A stretch of 64,000 bases of DNA from Macrocystis pyrifera. Its lineage: Eukaryota > Sar > Phaeophyceae > Laminariales > Laminariaceae. This document shows, in pieces, positions 23,903 to 64,000 of this stretch (the first letter of the stretch is position 1; the number at the start of each line of letters is the position of its first letter). A program made the translations under genes and the position numbers. The stretch covers positions 7,986,045-8,050,044 of the forward strand of contig JASSKH010000028.1 of NCBI GenBank assembly GCA_031763025.1, given 5' to 3'. Below the pieces are notes generated by a model. The model saw nothing but the letters and a program-made list of their open reading frames with translations, made no database searches and was not told the origin of the DNA.

Positions 23903-26900
23903 TCACGTCGGCCGTCGCGGGTCATCGGTGTGAAGAAGGTGCCTCCTGCCCAGCTTCAAGAGCTGGTTCTCCGTGATGTGCTTACCGTCCAAGCGAAGGA
24001 CGTCCGCTATCTTCCCCTGCACAACACGAAGGCAAGCACCGCGCGGCGGCGGCGGCGGCGGGATGAGTGACGCTACGTACAAGCTGGGGGCTCTGGACGC
24101 GACGAACGATACTATACAGCAGCAGTGCGCAGCAGTCGTGGAAATAGTGCGTTTTACATAGAAAACATTGATTACACGTGTTGTGGCCAATGGGACCATT
24201 GTCGGGCGCTATCTTTCGCGCAAACACCAAAGCCACCCGAAGACCAGTAGAACTTCCGGAATGTGCAGAGGTCTTACACCCCCAAAATCAAGACGCCCGC
24301 CATTCACTGCTGTGCTCGTTCCACCATCACCACGCCCACCACTCATCGCTTCAATCATTTTTATAGCTCTTAACAAACAAGCCAGTTGTGACGTCGACCA
24401 AGGTTATCGGTACTGGACTTCGCCAAAAAGCTACTACACAACAACGAGCCGACGGTGGAAAAGCGGTGCAAACCGTACCCCTCCGACGACTCAGAGCCAG
24501 GGCTCGAGCTCCTCCCACCCCTTGATCGTGCGGTACCGATCTGTTCGACGCGACCCACGACTTTAGCGTGTTCACTTTTTGGCTCGTAAGAGGGGACGGA
24601 GGAGGCCAGCAAATGGCTCTAGCGATTGATATCTAGGCTGCCTATCCAACACACGCGGCATATAGTTGGGCTTTCTCACGCACACACACCACCGTTGCCA
24701 CAACTATGTCTTCGTAGGGCAAGGTTTCCGTTAGTCTCGATTCTCTCCGCTCTTAAGCATCGTCGCACCTTCTTCCCTGGGAAAACAAACCTCCGCGGTG
24801 CCTCTCACTTCATACGTAGCATGCAGATACATACGCAACCCACAACGTGAGTCCGATGCCAAAATGTGAAAAATTAAACATATGTTGTCTCCCCCCGGCC
24901 CCAGGCACGCGCAACACAATGTCAAACAACAGCTGCATCCTGATTCATTCACACGGACAGCACACTCTTCACACCGTAAAAGGTATGATGATGATGATGA
25001 TGTTCTCACATTAGCTCATTTTCCTGAAACCTAGCCCGTGATCACAAAAACAGGCCAAAAACGTACACGGATGCATTGCCTTTTATAAACACTGAGTGCG
25101 GATTCTGCCGTACTAATTTTTTCTCCTGCAACGAGTGCGCGTTAGATGTGACATATCTCACCGTTAGATCGGGCTGGCGCTCGCAGAGAGCCGTCGCCAG
25201 ACTTTCCGCAAGGTTAGACTTCGCGTTCCCGTGCCCAACCTGTGTTGTCGCCCAACAATTTGCAAAAAAACATACGCCGACGCAAACCATCTTAGAGGGC
25301 TATTTTTTGTGTCAACACATTTGCTCTGTTGTGTTATTGCTGCTGTTGCAGTATTGCTGTTGCTGTTGTCCTACTTGTTGTCGTTGAATGTCCTCGGTGT
25401 CAAGATGTTCATGTGAGGGTGCCGAGGAATACGTAGAGACAACAGGAACGTTTCTTCCTTATGTTGTTCTAGCTCCAGGAGGTGCCTGACCAGCTACTCT
25501 ACAAGAAAAACGTGCCTGGTAGAGCTATCTACTCTGATGTTGGCACTCTAGCTGCTCCGCTCGATAGTTGGGGATCTGGCATTGGTTTCGATATTTGAGG
25601 TTCAACCATTCGTATTTGGACGCTGCTTTTTTATATCTAGACATTGAATAAAAGATTCGAGGCTTGAAGTTCTGGTTTTGAAAAATTGGATTTTGAATTT
25701 GAGACTTGAAACTTTCGGTTGGATTTTGATTTTTTAATTTGGTTATACCAGTACCAGGTATGATTTTAGGGTACGATAGCCTGGTTTTGGGGTTTTGGTG
25801 AATTGACTTTGAATCACCGTGATATTATGGGCAATGCTTTGTTATCCTATCCACCGACCAGGGGGGCTGTTGAGTGTACCCGTGTCCTCGGTGCCGAGAT
25901 ATTTATCGAACGTAGCGGAGGAATGCCTAAAGACAACAGGCATCTTTGATTTTAGGGTACGATAGCCTGGTTTTGGGTTTTTGGTGAATTGGCTTTGAAT
26001 CACCGTGATATTATGGGCAATGCTTTGTTATCCTATCCACCGACCAGGGGGGCTGTTGAGTGTACCCGTGTCCTCGGTGCCGAGATATTTATCGAACGTA
26101 GCGGAGGAATGCCTAAAGACAACTGGCATGTTTCTCCCTGGTGCTTTCTAGCTTCAGGATGTGCCTGACCAGCCACGCTATACCGACACCATAGTATATC
26201 TGTACCCTGGGAGTCTTTGCATCATGAGCGCCTATCTATGAACCCATCCCGGCCCAGCCCATCGCACCAGAGTCAGTATTGGACAGTTGTTGTATATTGC
26301 AAAGTAAGATTGTCTTGTTTTTCGCCACCGGGCTCGACCGGCGGGGAGTCGGCCTGGGCGAGCACTCTCCGGGTCTGGCCCTCGCGCGAGGTGCGTGGCC
26401 GGCGCGGCGCGCCCGCAAAGTCGATAAAATGGAGTCAGTATCGTGGGGTACCCCTTCCCACTCGGCTGAGCTATGCAGGCAACGTGAAACCCGGTCTTTG
26501 CAAGATTCAATTTCCCAAAAACAGACTTCGGTGAATCTAGAAACGTTTTCATAGTAAAAAATGATTTACCGTACGTATGACATACAATTAGACTGCCCCA
26601 CAAATTCAGTGGCCGTATGACATACATCTTTTTTAGGTTAACGAGATTGTCCCACTAATTCAGTGGCCGCACGCGCGCACACATACACAGTAGAACGTGA
26701 GACACAGGGTACACGTCTGACCGCGGAAAGGGGCCGACCCACGACTCAGCTCAGGCCGCCGCGCCCGCTGGCGGGACGATATCGGAGCATGGCTGCACCC
26801 CTCTCGTCGTGCAGCATATGACCACATGAGTGGATCATGAAGATCTGCATGCAGCGAAGGGAACGATTCCACCGCACGCAACAGCAGCAACAGTAGCAAC

Positions 26901-29900
26901 ATGTCGCGGGGCACGAAGGGTGGCCACCGGAACGTGGTGACGCACGGCGTTGGGGTCTAGCCCTAGCTCCGTGCGACCACGTGTTTGCGTGTGCTGGTGT
27001 GTTTGGGCTGTTATTCCTGTCATTCTCAGATCTTCAGATACAAATATGCGTAGATACGAACATGATCTCAAAAGGCGGGGCAATTCCTTTCACTATGGGA
27101 ATAAATACCGTACAGTGAACCGTGAACCTACAATTCCTTTACAGTAGATTTAACAAAACAAACGTATTTTACCAATTTCATACAAAACAAAACAGCCAGG
27201 CACCGCGCACCGTGCACCCACATACCAGTACACAACAGCAGTCTTGCCCTTGTGACAGCTACGGTGCTCCTGTGTGTGTTGTACCTTGGTATATAGATAC
27301 TGTAGTTGTGTGTGCAGTGTTCAGCAGATACCCAAAACACAGCTTCTAGGCGTATGATATCCTACATAGTCGTACGCTGTCAGGCGTATTATATCCTACG
27401 CGTACGCTACAGCAGTACACAGTTGCAGTACTACACAACAGCAGCCTTACAACAGCAGTATGCCGTGTACAACAAGAGTTGTTGTCGTGAGAATCTCGCG
27501 CAGCCCGTAATTTGTAACTCTCGCTAACTTGTGCTTGTTGGTGGATCGTGGACGGTAGTTGTTGTTCGGTCACAATACAGACGACAGGCTCCAGTACGGA
27601 ACTGCTGTGGTCTACGAGTACTGCTGTAATTCTTCCGGCGGCGAACTCGAGAGGAATAAATATGCAATCGGGAATCATGAAAATAAAAAAAATCGCACAA
27701 TCGCGCCAAGCCAACACGAAAGAAACGAAAATCAACCCGAGACAACAGGTAGCATTAGCAGCATCGATCGGGTGATGAACGATATACGTCCACGCATCTG
27801 TTGCAGCCGTGGTCTCGACGCTCAGTCCGCTGAGCTAAGTCACTTTGAGCCTTTGGGCAGTCACGCGGGTTGTGGCCAGCTCGATGTGGCAGCAGAGAGA
27901 TACAAAAAACGTCAACCCTGCATGCGTCCCGGCTGTGTACTGTACTGCAGCTAGTGCTGGTGCTGTTACGCTCAGGGGTAGGGTTCGCACGGCAGGAAAC
28001 ACACGAGCGGTCAGCATAGCACGACAGGGAAAGGCCGAGTCACCCGTTCCCATCCGCGACAATGCACGGTCTCGACGGTGGCTGCCCTGCTGCCTGGTGC
28101 TGTTTAGATGGGTCCCACTGTGACCTGTGATCTGTGATCTCTGTGCTGACGCGACTAACGATCAACTAACTGCTGTTTGCAGTGGAATAAAAGCTCTCTA
28201 GGTGGCTGATGTGTGATGTTATTTCGCTGCGATGTTTTCGGAGATCACCACGGTCGGGCGTAGATACAAGTTATACGTCAATTTCGAAAGAGGTCTAAGT
28301 ATTTAGGCACGGTCAAAATTTAAGACTCGCTTTCGCTGGTAGCATCAATGTTGATCTGCGGCATGCCAGCTTGCGTCATCACGAGGGGAACACCCCACTC
28401 CCCGAAGGGGAGCCTTGTATGTATACGTATGTTTGCGATTTTTTGGTACTTTTTCGAACATATCTCTTCACACGAGCACTTTTTGGCAAAATGCTAAGTA
28501 GTCGACACCGTGAGCCCGGCCGGATACATAGCTACGGTGGCGTACGCAAGCTGCTACGTACAAAAAAAATCTCATTGCGTACGTTGGTACCTAAACTGCA
28601 ATCTTGCCCAAAATGAACAACATGTTAAGTCTGGCTGTGCGGCGACGCGCACGCGGCACCATCTGCAGCAGCAGCAGCAGCAGCAGCAGTAGCAGCAACG
28701 TGGTGGCACTCACCAACAGGATGATTGTTTTCCCCAAAAAGATACGGACGATTTCGCCTCATGCTTGGATCATATGTTTGTCCTTTTACTCCCTTTGCAG
28801 CTAGCTGCACGCACGTTTAAGTATTTGTTGCAAACTACTTGGAATGAGAGTTATAATAGATTTTATTTGCAACAATAACAAAATGATAAACGCTCATACG
28901 TCTTCGGTCTTTGTTTTCAAGTATTCTGTTTTTTATCACCTTACTACAAAACTGCTGATAAGAGAGGCGTTACGTGTGGGGAATGCGACGCAAAGACCCT
29001 CCGGTACGCAAGAGCAAAAGGCTTGTTCTTTTCCCGCCTCACCAGCAGGACAGAATCGGCCGCGTTGATCACGCCCGAGAGCTTCTCCATATAAAACTTC
29101 ACCAGGTAGGATGAGTTCACTGGATCTGCCTGTGGGCGCACCATAAGAGAAGGGTAAACAGGCAAGACAGGCAGGCAGGCGACGCGAGGGGAACAGGTAT
29201 GGCAAGCAAACAAGAAACGAACAAACTTCAGCAGACTGCCTGTTGTCGCTAAACGTCTCACTATTCGGTGAGAGAAAAGGAGCAGACAAGGCTGTCAGGC
29301 AGGCGGCGCGAGGAAAGGAGGTGCGGCGAGCAAACCTACCAACACGCGAACAAACGTCAGACCGCTTGCTGTCGCACACAAACGTTGACCAGGCTGCTTG
29401 TTGCTCCAAACAAGCGTCATGACTGCCTGCTGCCGTCGTGGAGAAAGCCGAAAAGCCAAGCCACTATTTTTAATGTCAATTCGTACTATGAATAGAGGGA
29501 ACATATTTTAGAAGCCTATAGTAGAAGCCAGCATACTTCGTACAAGCCAATCGCAGAGAAGGAGGCCGAACACTTTTAACAACAACGACGACAACGACGA
29601 CGACAAAAAAACGACAAAATGACGACATCAACGTAACGACAACGACAACAACGACAACGACAACACCAACACCAACCACATCAACACCAACACCACACCA
29701 ACGCGACCACGACCAACACCAACACCACCACGACCAACCACAACAACACTAACAACACCAACAACACCAACACCGCACCAACATTAACAACAACACCAAC
29801 AACACCACCACCATCACCACCAACACCAACACCGCACCAACATGAACAACAACACCACCAAAACCACCACCATCACCAACACCAACACCAATATTCATAT

Positions 29901-32900
29901 CTTCGCCGCAGCTGCCTGCGCCAACACGACTTAGTGCATACTTACAGCGCTCGAAAGGAACTGTCGTGCGGCGGGAGCTAGCTCCACCTGAAGATCCCTT
30001 GATCCCGCTACAACTGTTTTCACTGACAGTTTCCTGAAAAACTACGTACTTGAAACTAGAGTACAGTAGTGGGTACCGCGGTTTGAGGGCGCCGCGTTGA
30101 CAAGCCCAAATAAGCCGCCGTCTTAACTACACGTCGCTCTTTTGCCTGTTGCGGGCAATATTTACCTTTTTGTAGAGGCGGAACATACCGATTTGACCGC
30201 ATTTTCACCCTTTTAGGACTACAGTCCCGTTTGGGGAATAAACCACTCAAATTCTAAGTTTGTCCCCAAAACACGGGACTGCAATGCTAAAAGGGTCAAG
30301 TCCCGAATTATCATACTTGGGCCTCTCTTGAAACCGTGTACCCGCTGTTACCGCCATTTTCACTGCTGCAAAAACAATCCACACCTCGGACAGATCATCT
30401 ACAGAAGATCATGATCTACAGTAGATCTTTCAGCGAAGATAAGACACCTGATCTGTGCGATCTAGCTCATGTTGCCGGGTGGGAGCCGTATGACCTGCAA
30501 GATACACCACATGTTGCCTGTATCGTATCTGTACTATTACGGGGGTCCATAGTTAACGGGACCAAACTTTGTTAGTAAAAATAGGTAAATATATCGGTTT
30601 TTATGTATACTATAGGTCCTATTAACTATGGACCCCCGTAACATACAGATCCTGCACAACATATCATAACGGTAGTTTTTTTGGATCTAGATGATATGCT
30701 GTGGATAGATCGTGATCTGTCCAACGTGCGAAACAACCCAAGTCTAATTCAACTACTTTGTCTCCGAAACGTGGCAGTTTCTTTCTATCGGGGTTAAGAT
30801 ATTAATATCGTAGTGATTGAGTTGAATTCCGTATTTCTTTACGGGGAACCATTTGCCTCCCTTCCTTCTTTCTCGCCTTCTCTGCGTGGTGCTTGCCCTG
30901 CCCCTGGCTCCTCTTCTCCTTGTTGCTCTGCTCGTGCACCCGCCACTCGTCCACCGGCTCTACTATCTCGGCCACACTTGTTTTCGTTCCATGTATGTAC
31001 GTCATCAGTGTCATCATCGACGCCCCCAGCAGGCAGAAATATGGAGCAGTGAAGTGATTTTAGCAGGGCGGATATGGAGGGTCGAGATAGAGAGAAAGAG
31101 AGGTAAGGAGACAGGAACACAGACACGAATTTATGTATGAATGAACATAACCTGTTCCACCCGGACTCACAATAACGCCATACCAGGTACCTGCCAGTAT
31201 TAACAACAAGTAAAAATACACCAAAGCTGTGACATCGAAAAAATACCTCAAAAGTCATATTTACAGGCTGCGTGATATTTGGATCAAAGCGTACTGCGGG
31301 GTGTGCAGTATCGTTAACAGTCCTGTTGTTGATCCCACGTCGACGACTCGCATCATGTGGAATGGTACCAGGCATTCGCACATCATGAGGGGAACGCGCG
31401 AAGTGCACAGTTCCCGGGGTCCTCACTGCCTGCTGGCGCTGGGGGCGATGAGCGCATGGGCGAGAGCCTTGCTGCTAACCAAGGCCGATCCAACCAGGAT
31501 GTGCGCATGTATTGTCCTGTAGGGACCCGCCCTCTGTGAGATACAAGCACGACGGTCTGACTGACGTAGTTGCGTATAAAATTCCTCGTGTTTTTCGCTG
31601 TGGACTCTGAACGCGTTTTTGCTGTGAACTCTGAAAAAAAACTTGGGGGAGGGCGTACTTACTTCGAAGTGTAATAATTCGAGTATACCCGATAAGTACC
31701 ATATTTATTTTAATGGCATCCACATGTGTGTACAGAACTCGGATGATCTACTCGTTCCAGTGCGTATTTTCCTTGTGGCAAACGGCTGAAGCCGCTCGAG
31801 AAAAAAACGTACCCAGAGCTACTATTAATATGAATACTTTCAACTAACACATGTTCAAGAGCACCATGAAGAAAAACAAAACATTTCCGGTGATGTACCG
31901 GTACGAAGCAGGTGTGGGTTCTTCCACGCTGACGGCTGATATTCTGGTCCCTGATTTGATGTTACGTTTCTTCTTGGAAATAAGAAATTGGAAACTTGGA
32001 AATAAATGAAGGGACTGCTCTAAAAACAAAAAAAACGGGGGGGTAGAAGGTAAAACCCACCTCCCCTTCACGACGGATTTGAACACCCTCGCGTGTTTCT
32101 TGGTCACCTCTATGAGCACCATCGACCCCTCCGGAGCCTGCAAACGGGCAGCGGTGTGAAATACAGAAAGGGTTGACCAAAAAAACACCGCGGCTGTGAG
32201 CACCGATGAAACGACGTATCTCACTGGGACGTATTTTTCTCGACAACTCCCCGCCTACCGGTATATTCTTGCCTCGGGTTAGTGGCTCGCTTCGTTGCGC
32301 CTGCTGGTTACACATCTGCGCGAGCAGGATGCAAGCAGAATCTGACACTTGCATCGTGCATGTTACCTGGGTATAAACCTGATATGTCACATTCGCGCAA
32401 ACGAAAAAAAAAAGAGCGGAAGCGCCCCGTTTTTTTTAAAACGACCCCGGATCGCTCTGGTTGAAGATGCTTCGATGGCGCGGTCGGTGCAAACGGCGCA
32501 GCAGCATGTGCGGAGGAAGGTACCAGATATTGGTACAGCAGCAGGTAAAACGCATGACAACATGATTGATTGCATGGTTACGCAGCCCCCACAGCAGCAG
32601 CAGCAGCAGCAGCGCAACGGCAAGCAGTTCAGTCGAAGCATTCTTATTTCTCTCACCGCCGTTTCAACATCTGGTTGTTCTTGCTGCTGCAGGGAGGCGA
32701 GAGCGGAACCGCGGCGTCGCAGAGCTCTTGCCGACGCTGCTGGAACGCAGGGAAGCGAGAACAAGGGCGCGCGAAGCCGTGGAGTGCGAGTTAGGGAGAG
32801 CGTTGGCGGGTCAATCAACACGACCGCCGCTGCGTGTTGGCCGAGCATTGCGTGCTTTCACCTTGTTCGCTGGGGGGGCGGGGAGGCCCTTCGATTCTCC

Positions 32901-33323
32901 TTTGTCTCTGCTTGAAGGTTCAACTTGGATGTTCCGTCCTACCCGCAGCGCATGATGATCGATTTACCCGGAGATCTTCTGATTGCTCGCTCACAGACAT
33001 GCGCAGCTAAACTAACGACAGACGCAGGCGGAGCGCAACGCACGAGAGCCTTGCTACTGACCACGCGGCGGATCTAACCAGGATGTTTGCATGCATTGTC
33101 CCGTACTGATGCCTTCTATGGGATACATGCACGACAGTCTGAATTTGAGAGACATGTTCTGGCGGCGCCTTTCTCTCTTCGTACCTGACGCAATGCTGTT
33201 GCGAACTGAGGAGGTTGCAGCTCCTGGAGTCCTGACTACTGCTGGCGCTGGCGCGATGAAAGCATGGGTCACGCAGCACCCGAACACGACCGCAATCGAG
33301 ATGGCTAGCGTGGTGTCTCTCAT
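23903..33323 (-). CDS. Probable plastid-targeted protein of unknown function (fragmentary model)
   Basis: Minus-strand exons in order: a first exon from ATG at 33321-33323 to about 33185; 32061-32137; probably about 30860-30988; 29043-29129; and 23903-24016 with TGA. The first exon encodes a hydrophobic signal sequence (ISIAVVFGCCVTHA), then FIAPAP, then a basic Ser/Thr-rich stretch. This matches the signal-plus-transit presequence of stramenopile plastids, where Phe follows the cleavage site. Later exons encode EGSMVLIEVTKKHARVF, VAEIVEPVDEWRVHEQ, YLVKFYMEKLSGVINAADS and KIADVLRLDGKHITENQLL. All have clean AG acceptors except the weakly spliced 30.9-kb exon. Phases from 32.1 kb to the stop are compatible; the junction out of exon 1 is not resolved and one or more exons are missing. 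I recognise no domain. It is transcribed away from the LRR gene. Confidence 0.5.
24017..29042. other. Long presumed intron of the minus-strand gene; repeats only
   Basis: No further exon could be placed. Contents: a GGC microsatellite near 24044-24062, an AT-rich stretch at 25600-25760, the 186-bp tandem duplication at 25762-26133 with a diverged related piece at about 25388-25500, a GC-rich segment at 26330-26420, and a tandem pair near 26573-26669 sharing GTATGACATACA and AATTCAGTGGCC. Minus-strand 27.77-27.85 kb resembles a tRNA D-arm (CTTAGCTCAGCGGACTGAGC). A CAG repeat lies at about 28665-28690. The 5-kb size makes it possible that two genes were joined. Confidence 0.4.
25762..26133 (+). 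repeat. Tandem duplication of a 186-bp unit
   Basis: GATTTTAGGGTACGATAGCC starts at 25762 and again at 25948. The two copies are almost identical through ACCGACCAGGGGGGCTGTTG and GCGGAGGAATGCCTAAAGAC. Near-identity implies a recent duplication. A related, diverged stretch lies at about 25388-25500, where GAGGTGCCTGACCAGC resembles GATGTGCCTGACCAGC at about 26157. Confidence 0.9.
29578..29895 (+). repeat. Strand-asymmetric CAA/CCA/CGA minisatellite
   Basis: About 315 bp built of CAACACCAACACC-, CGACAACGACAA- and ACCACCACC-like units, almost without T on the plus strand. It gives poly-Val frames on the minus strand that should not be called genes. It lies between the 29.1-kb and 30.9-kb exons of the minus-strand gene. 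Confidence 0.85.
30207..30296. mobile_element. Short palindromic element, copy 1
   Basis: The left arm CCTTTTAGGACTACAGTCCC and right arm GGGACTGCAATGCTAAAAGG are imperfect inverted repeats, continued inward by a GTTTGGGG/CCCCAAAAC pair. They enclose AAACCACTCAAATTCTAAGT. The same layout recurs at 34683-34769, and a right-arm fragment is at 62458-62496. The termini differ from the TTACGGGG MITE. Confidence 0.75.
30537..30641. mobile_element. TA-flanked MITE, copy 4
   Basis: TTACGGGGGTCCATAGTTAA on the left and TTAACTATGGACCCCCGTAA on the right are perfect inverted repeats (second subfamily). The left flank is TA; the right flank is CA, a probable mutation of the duplicated TA. It is intronic to the minus-strand gene model. 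Confidence 0.88.
31375..31545 (-). pseudogene. Rearranged partial copy of the plastid-presequence exon region
   Basis: On the minus strand GCCCATGCGCTCATCGCCCC corresponds to GACCCATGCTTTCATCGCGCC in the first exon at 33.25 kb, followed by related CAGCGCCAGCAG and AGGACCCCGGGAA. The neighbouring TCCAACCAGGATGTGCGCAT corresponds to TCTAACCAGGATGTTTGCAT near 33080 (plus strand). The two blocks appear in swapped order relative to 33.05-33.28 kb. A stop (TGA) interrupts the frame after the CCAGCGCCAGCAG block, so it is probably a dead duplicate. Confidence 0.5.
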
Positions 33324-33703
33324 AGTCACGCAAATCTGACCTCAAAGTTCGTTCGAAGTCGTCTCCGTCCGAGTAAAAGTGAACGCAAGAAGCAGCTGTT
33401 GTTTTTCTTGCTGTTTTGTGCAGGAATGCAGGAGAAAGCGGCAACGTGGCCTCCAGATACTATATAAAACCCTCTAATTTTGTAACCGTCATTTTTTCAG
33501 AGTCAAAAACATTTGCCACGTCCGATATTCGATGTCTTGTACTGAAGATACCGTAGTGAAGAACATGTCTTGTACTGAAGAAGGGGCGAGGGGTGCTGGT
33601 TGCTGCTAACATTGTCACTGCTGAAATATTACGCGTACACCATCGGTGACGCTCGATCTGCTGCTGTTCTATGCCACTGCTGTAATAAATCTTCCTTCGC
33701 AAA
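33324..33703. promoter_or_regulatory. Probable shared promoter region of a divergent gene pair
   Basis: The 380 bp between the minus-strand start at 33323 and the plus-strand LRR start at 33704 must hold both core promoters if both start calls are right. It contains an ACTATATAAAAC motif at about 33461-33472, which reads as a TATA-like box on the plus strand, and a duplicated TCTTGTACTGAAGA at about 33535 and 33568. An in-frame TAA at 33686-33688 supports the LRR start. Confidence 0.45.
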
Positions 33704-62912
<29,209 letters not shown>

Positions 62913-64000
62913 GTGAGAGCACGCGACCGCCTCTTCAGGTCGAATAGAGATACCACTCTGACCGAAAACATAAACCCCATTTGGACTCTGGGGTCAGTAT
63001 CAAACAGTGAGTATATTTACGGTTTGCCACCCGACAATGTGCAGTATGAGCCTCAACGTTGACCATTCGCAAACATTTTCGAGAGAAGAAAACCAAGAGA
63101 AACAAAAAAATGTTTTTTTTCTAACTATTAATACAAATTTCTAAGATAGGTCAGCTGTGCGAGTTCCACAGAGTTGGTCAATCAATCGATCATTACCCAG
63201 CTTCCAGCTTTGCAAGCAAGCTGGGTAAATAGCGAATTGCACATACGTCGATCGTGCACGTGTACAGCTGTGAGGGGCATGCTGCATATGTTTTATAATG
63301 CATGGTAAACTTCAACACGACACCGAGAAGCAAAAACAACAATCGATACGACTTCGATATTAGAATTCATCGAAGCTTTCATGTCACAGAAGTGTCACCA
63401 TACAAAAACAGGGGGGTGTGCGTGTGTGTGTTCTTCACATTGAACCGTCATTCTGCCCGCCGACATCCAGCACAAGCAACCAGGGATGCCAGGGTATGGA
63501 GGGCAAAATACGTTCGACACGACGTGTGTGTTCTTCACATTGCACCGTTTTTTCTACCCGCCAACATCCAGCAACAAGCAACCAGAGATACCAGGGCATG
63601 AAGGGCAAAATACGTTCGATACGACTTATCGAACGTTCGATATTCCGCTACATCGAAACTTTCAATACGGCACGTAACACTAACAAGTGTACGAGTTTAC
63701 CGTGGGTGCTCACAGCAGCACAGACAGTTTCACGCTTTCTTGTACCTGAGGAGCCACCACTTTTCGTTTCATGCGGTATCAAGCAAATATCGTGCCTCGG
63801 GTTCGGCTTGACTCGCGGGGAGGGAGATGATGCCTCGGGGCAGAACGATGCAGAAAGAAGACGACGTGAAGCAAAGGTACATACCAGGTATATAATATCT
63901 CGAGCTGGAAGAGAAAAGAAAAAAGGAAGTAATAAAACACCCAACACAGACCGTAGCCTGACCGATGTGGATCGTCGCTCCTCTCCCAAAGCACGCCATT
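62913..64000. other. Start of the next LRR intron, to the window edge
   Basis: After the donor at 62913 no further LRR exon is seen. The stretch contains two roughly 100-bp tandem units at 63421 and 63521 and a 113-codon minus-strand frame (63648-63989) with no recognisable domain. Confidence 0.5.
63421..63628 (+). repeat. Tandem duplication of a 100-bp unit
   Basis: GTGTGTGTTCTTCACATTG recurs exactly 100 bp later, as do CCAACATCCAGC or CCGACATCCAGC, AAGCAACCAG, ATACCAGGGCATG (ATGCCAGGGTATG) and GGCAAAATACGTTCGA. A few substitutions and one 3-base length change separate the copies. Confidence 0.88.

Noticed and set aside
32475-32815. Plus-strand candidates: ATG at 32475 (MARSVQTAQQHVRRK) and an exon at 32693 (ELLPTLLERREARTRAREA)
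   Set aside because: Their phases do not match each other or the LRR exons, the donor GTCAAT is weak, and a good in-frame start with an upstream stop exists at 33704. They may be untranslated exons.

Overview
This is a stretch of a eukaryotic nuclear genome: a few multi-exon genes with small exons (about 60-370 nt, GC-rich third positions), introns mostly of 0.5-3.5 kb, and many simple-sequence and interspersed repeats. I infer a photosynthetic stramenopile, most likely a brown alga. The main reason is an N-terminus read on the minus strand at 33.3 kb that looks like a bipartite plastid presequence (signal peptide, then an AF-type cleavage motif, then a basic Ser/Thr-rich transit region). The intron-rich architecture and the LINE type fit this. 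The species assignment is inference only.

Layout. (1) 3.0-7.0 kb, minus strand: the 3' part of a WD40-repeat gene; its 5' exons were not found. (2) 11.6-22.7 kb, plus strand: a complete ten-exon kanadaptin (SLC4A1AP-type) gene of about 893 aa with an N-terminal FHA domain and the conserved acidic DDDYYDRT block. (3) 23.9-33.3 kb, minus strand: a fragmentary model of a plastid-targeted protein of unknown function, supported by several phase-compatible exons. (4) 33.7-62.9 kb and beyond the right edge, plus strand: a very large leucine-rich-repeat gene. At least 20 exons encode 970 aa inside the window, about 17 LRRs in two blocks separated by a linker that carries a degenerate WW-like motif. 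Genes 3 and 4 are divergent, with only 380 bp between their start codons.

Mobile and repeated DNA fills the introns. There are ten copies of a roughly 105-bp TA-flanked MITE, all lying inside introns, and a short palindromic element in three places. Two unrelated interspersed families end in long C (or G) homopolymers. A degenerate LINE with a reverse-transcriptase domain lies antisense in an LRR intron and is split by a 1.18-kb insertion flanked by a 5-bp duplication. There are also tRNA-like (SINE-like) modules, a 0.69-kb TCTA array and G/C homopolymers up to 85 nt.

The four genes show no obvious pathway link. FHA, WD40 and LRR/WW-like folds are all protein-protein interaction modules. I saw no rRNA, CRISPR, bacterial operon or viral gene.
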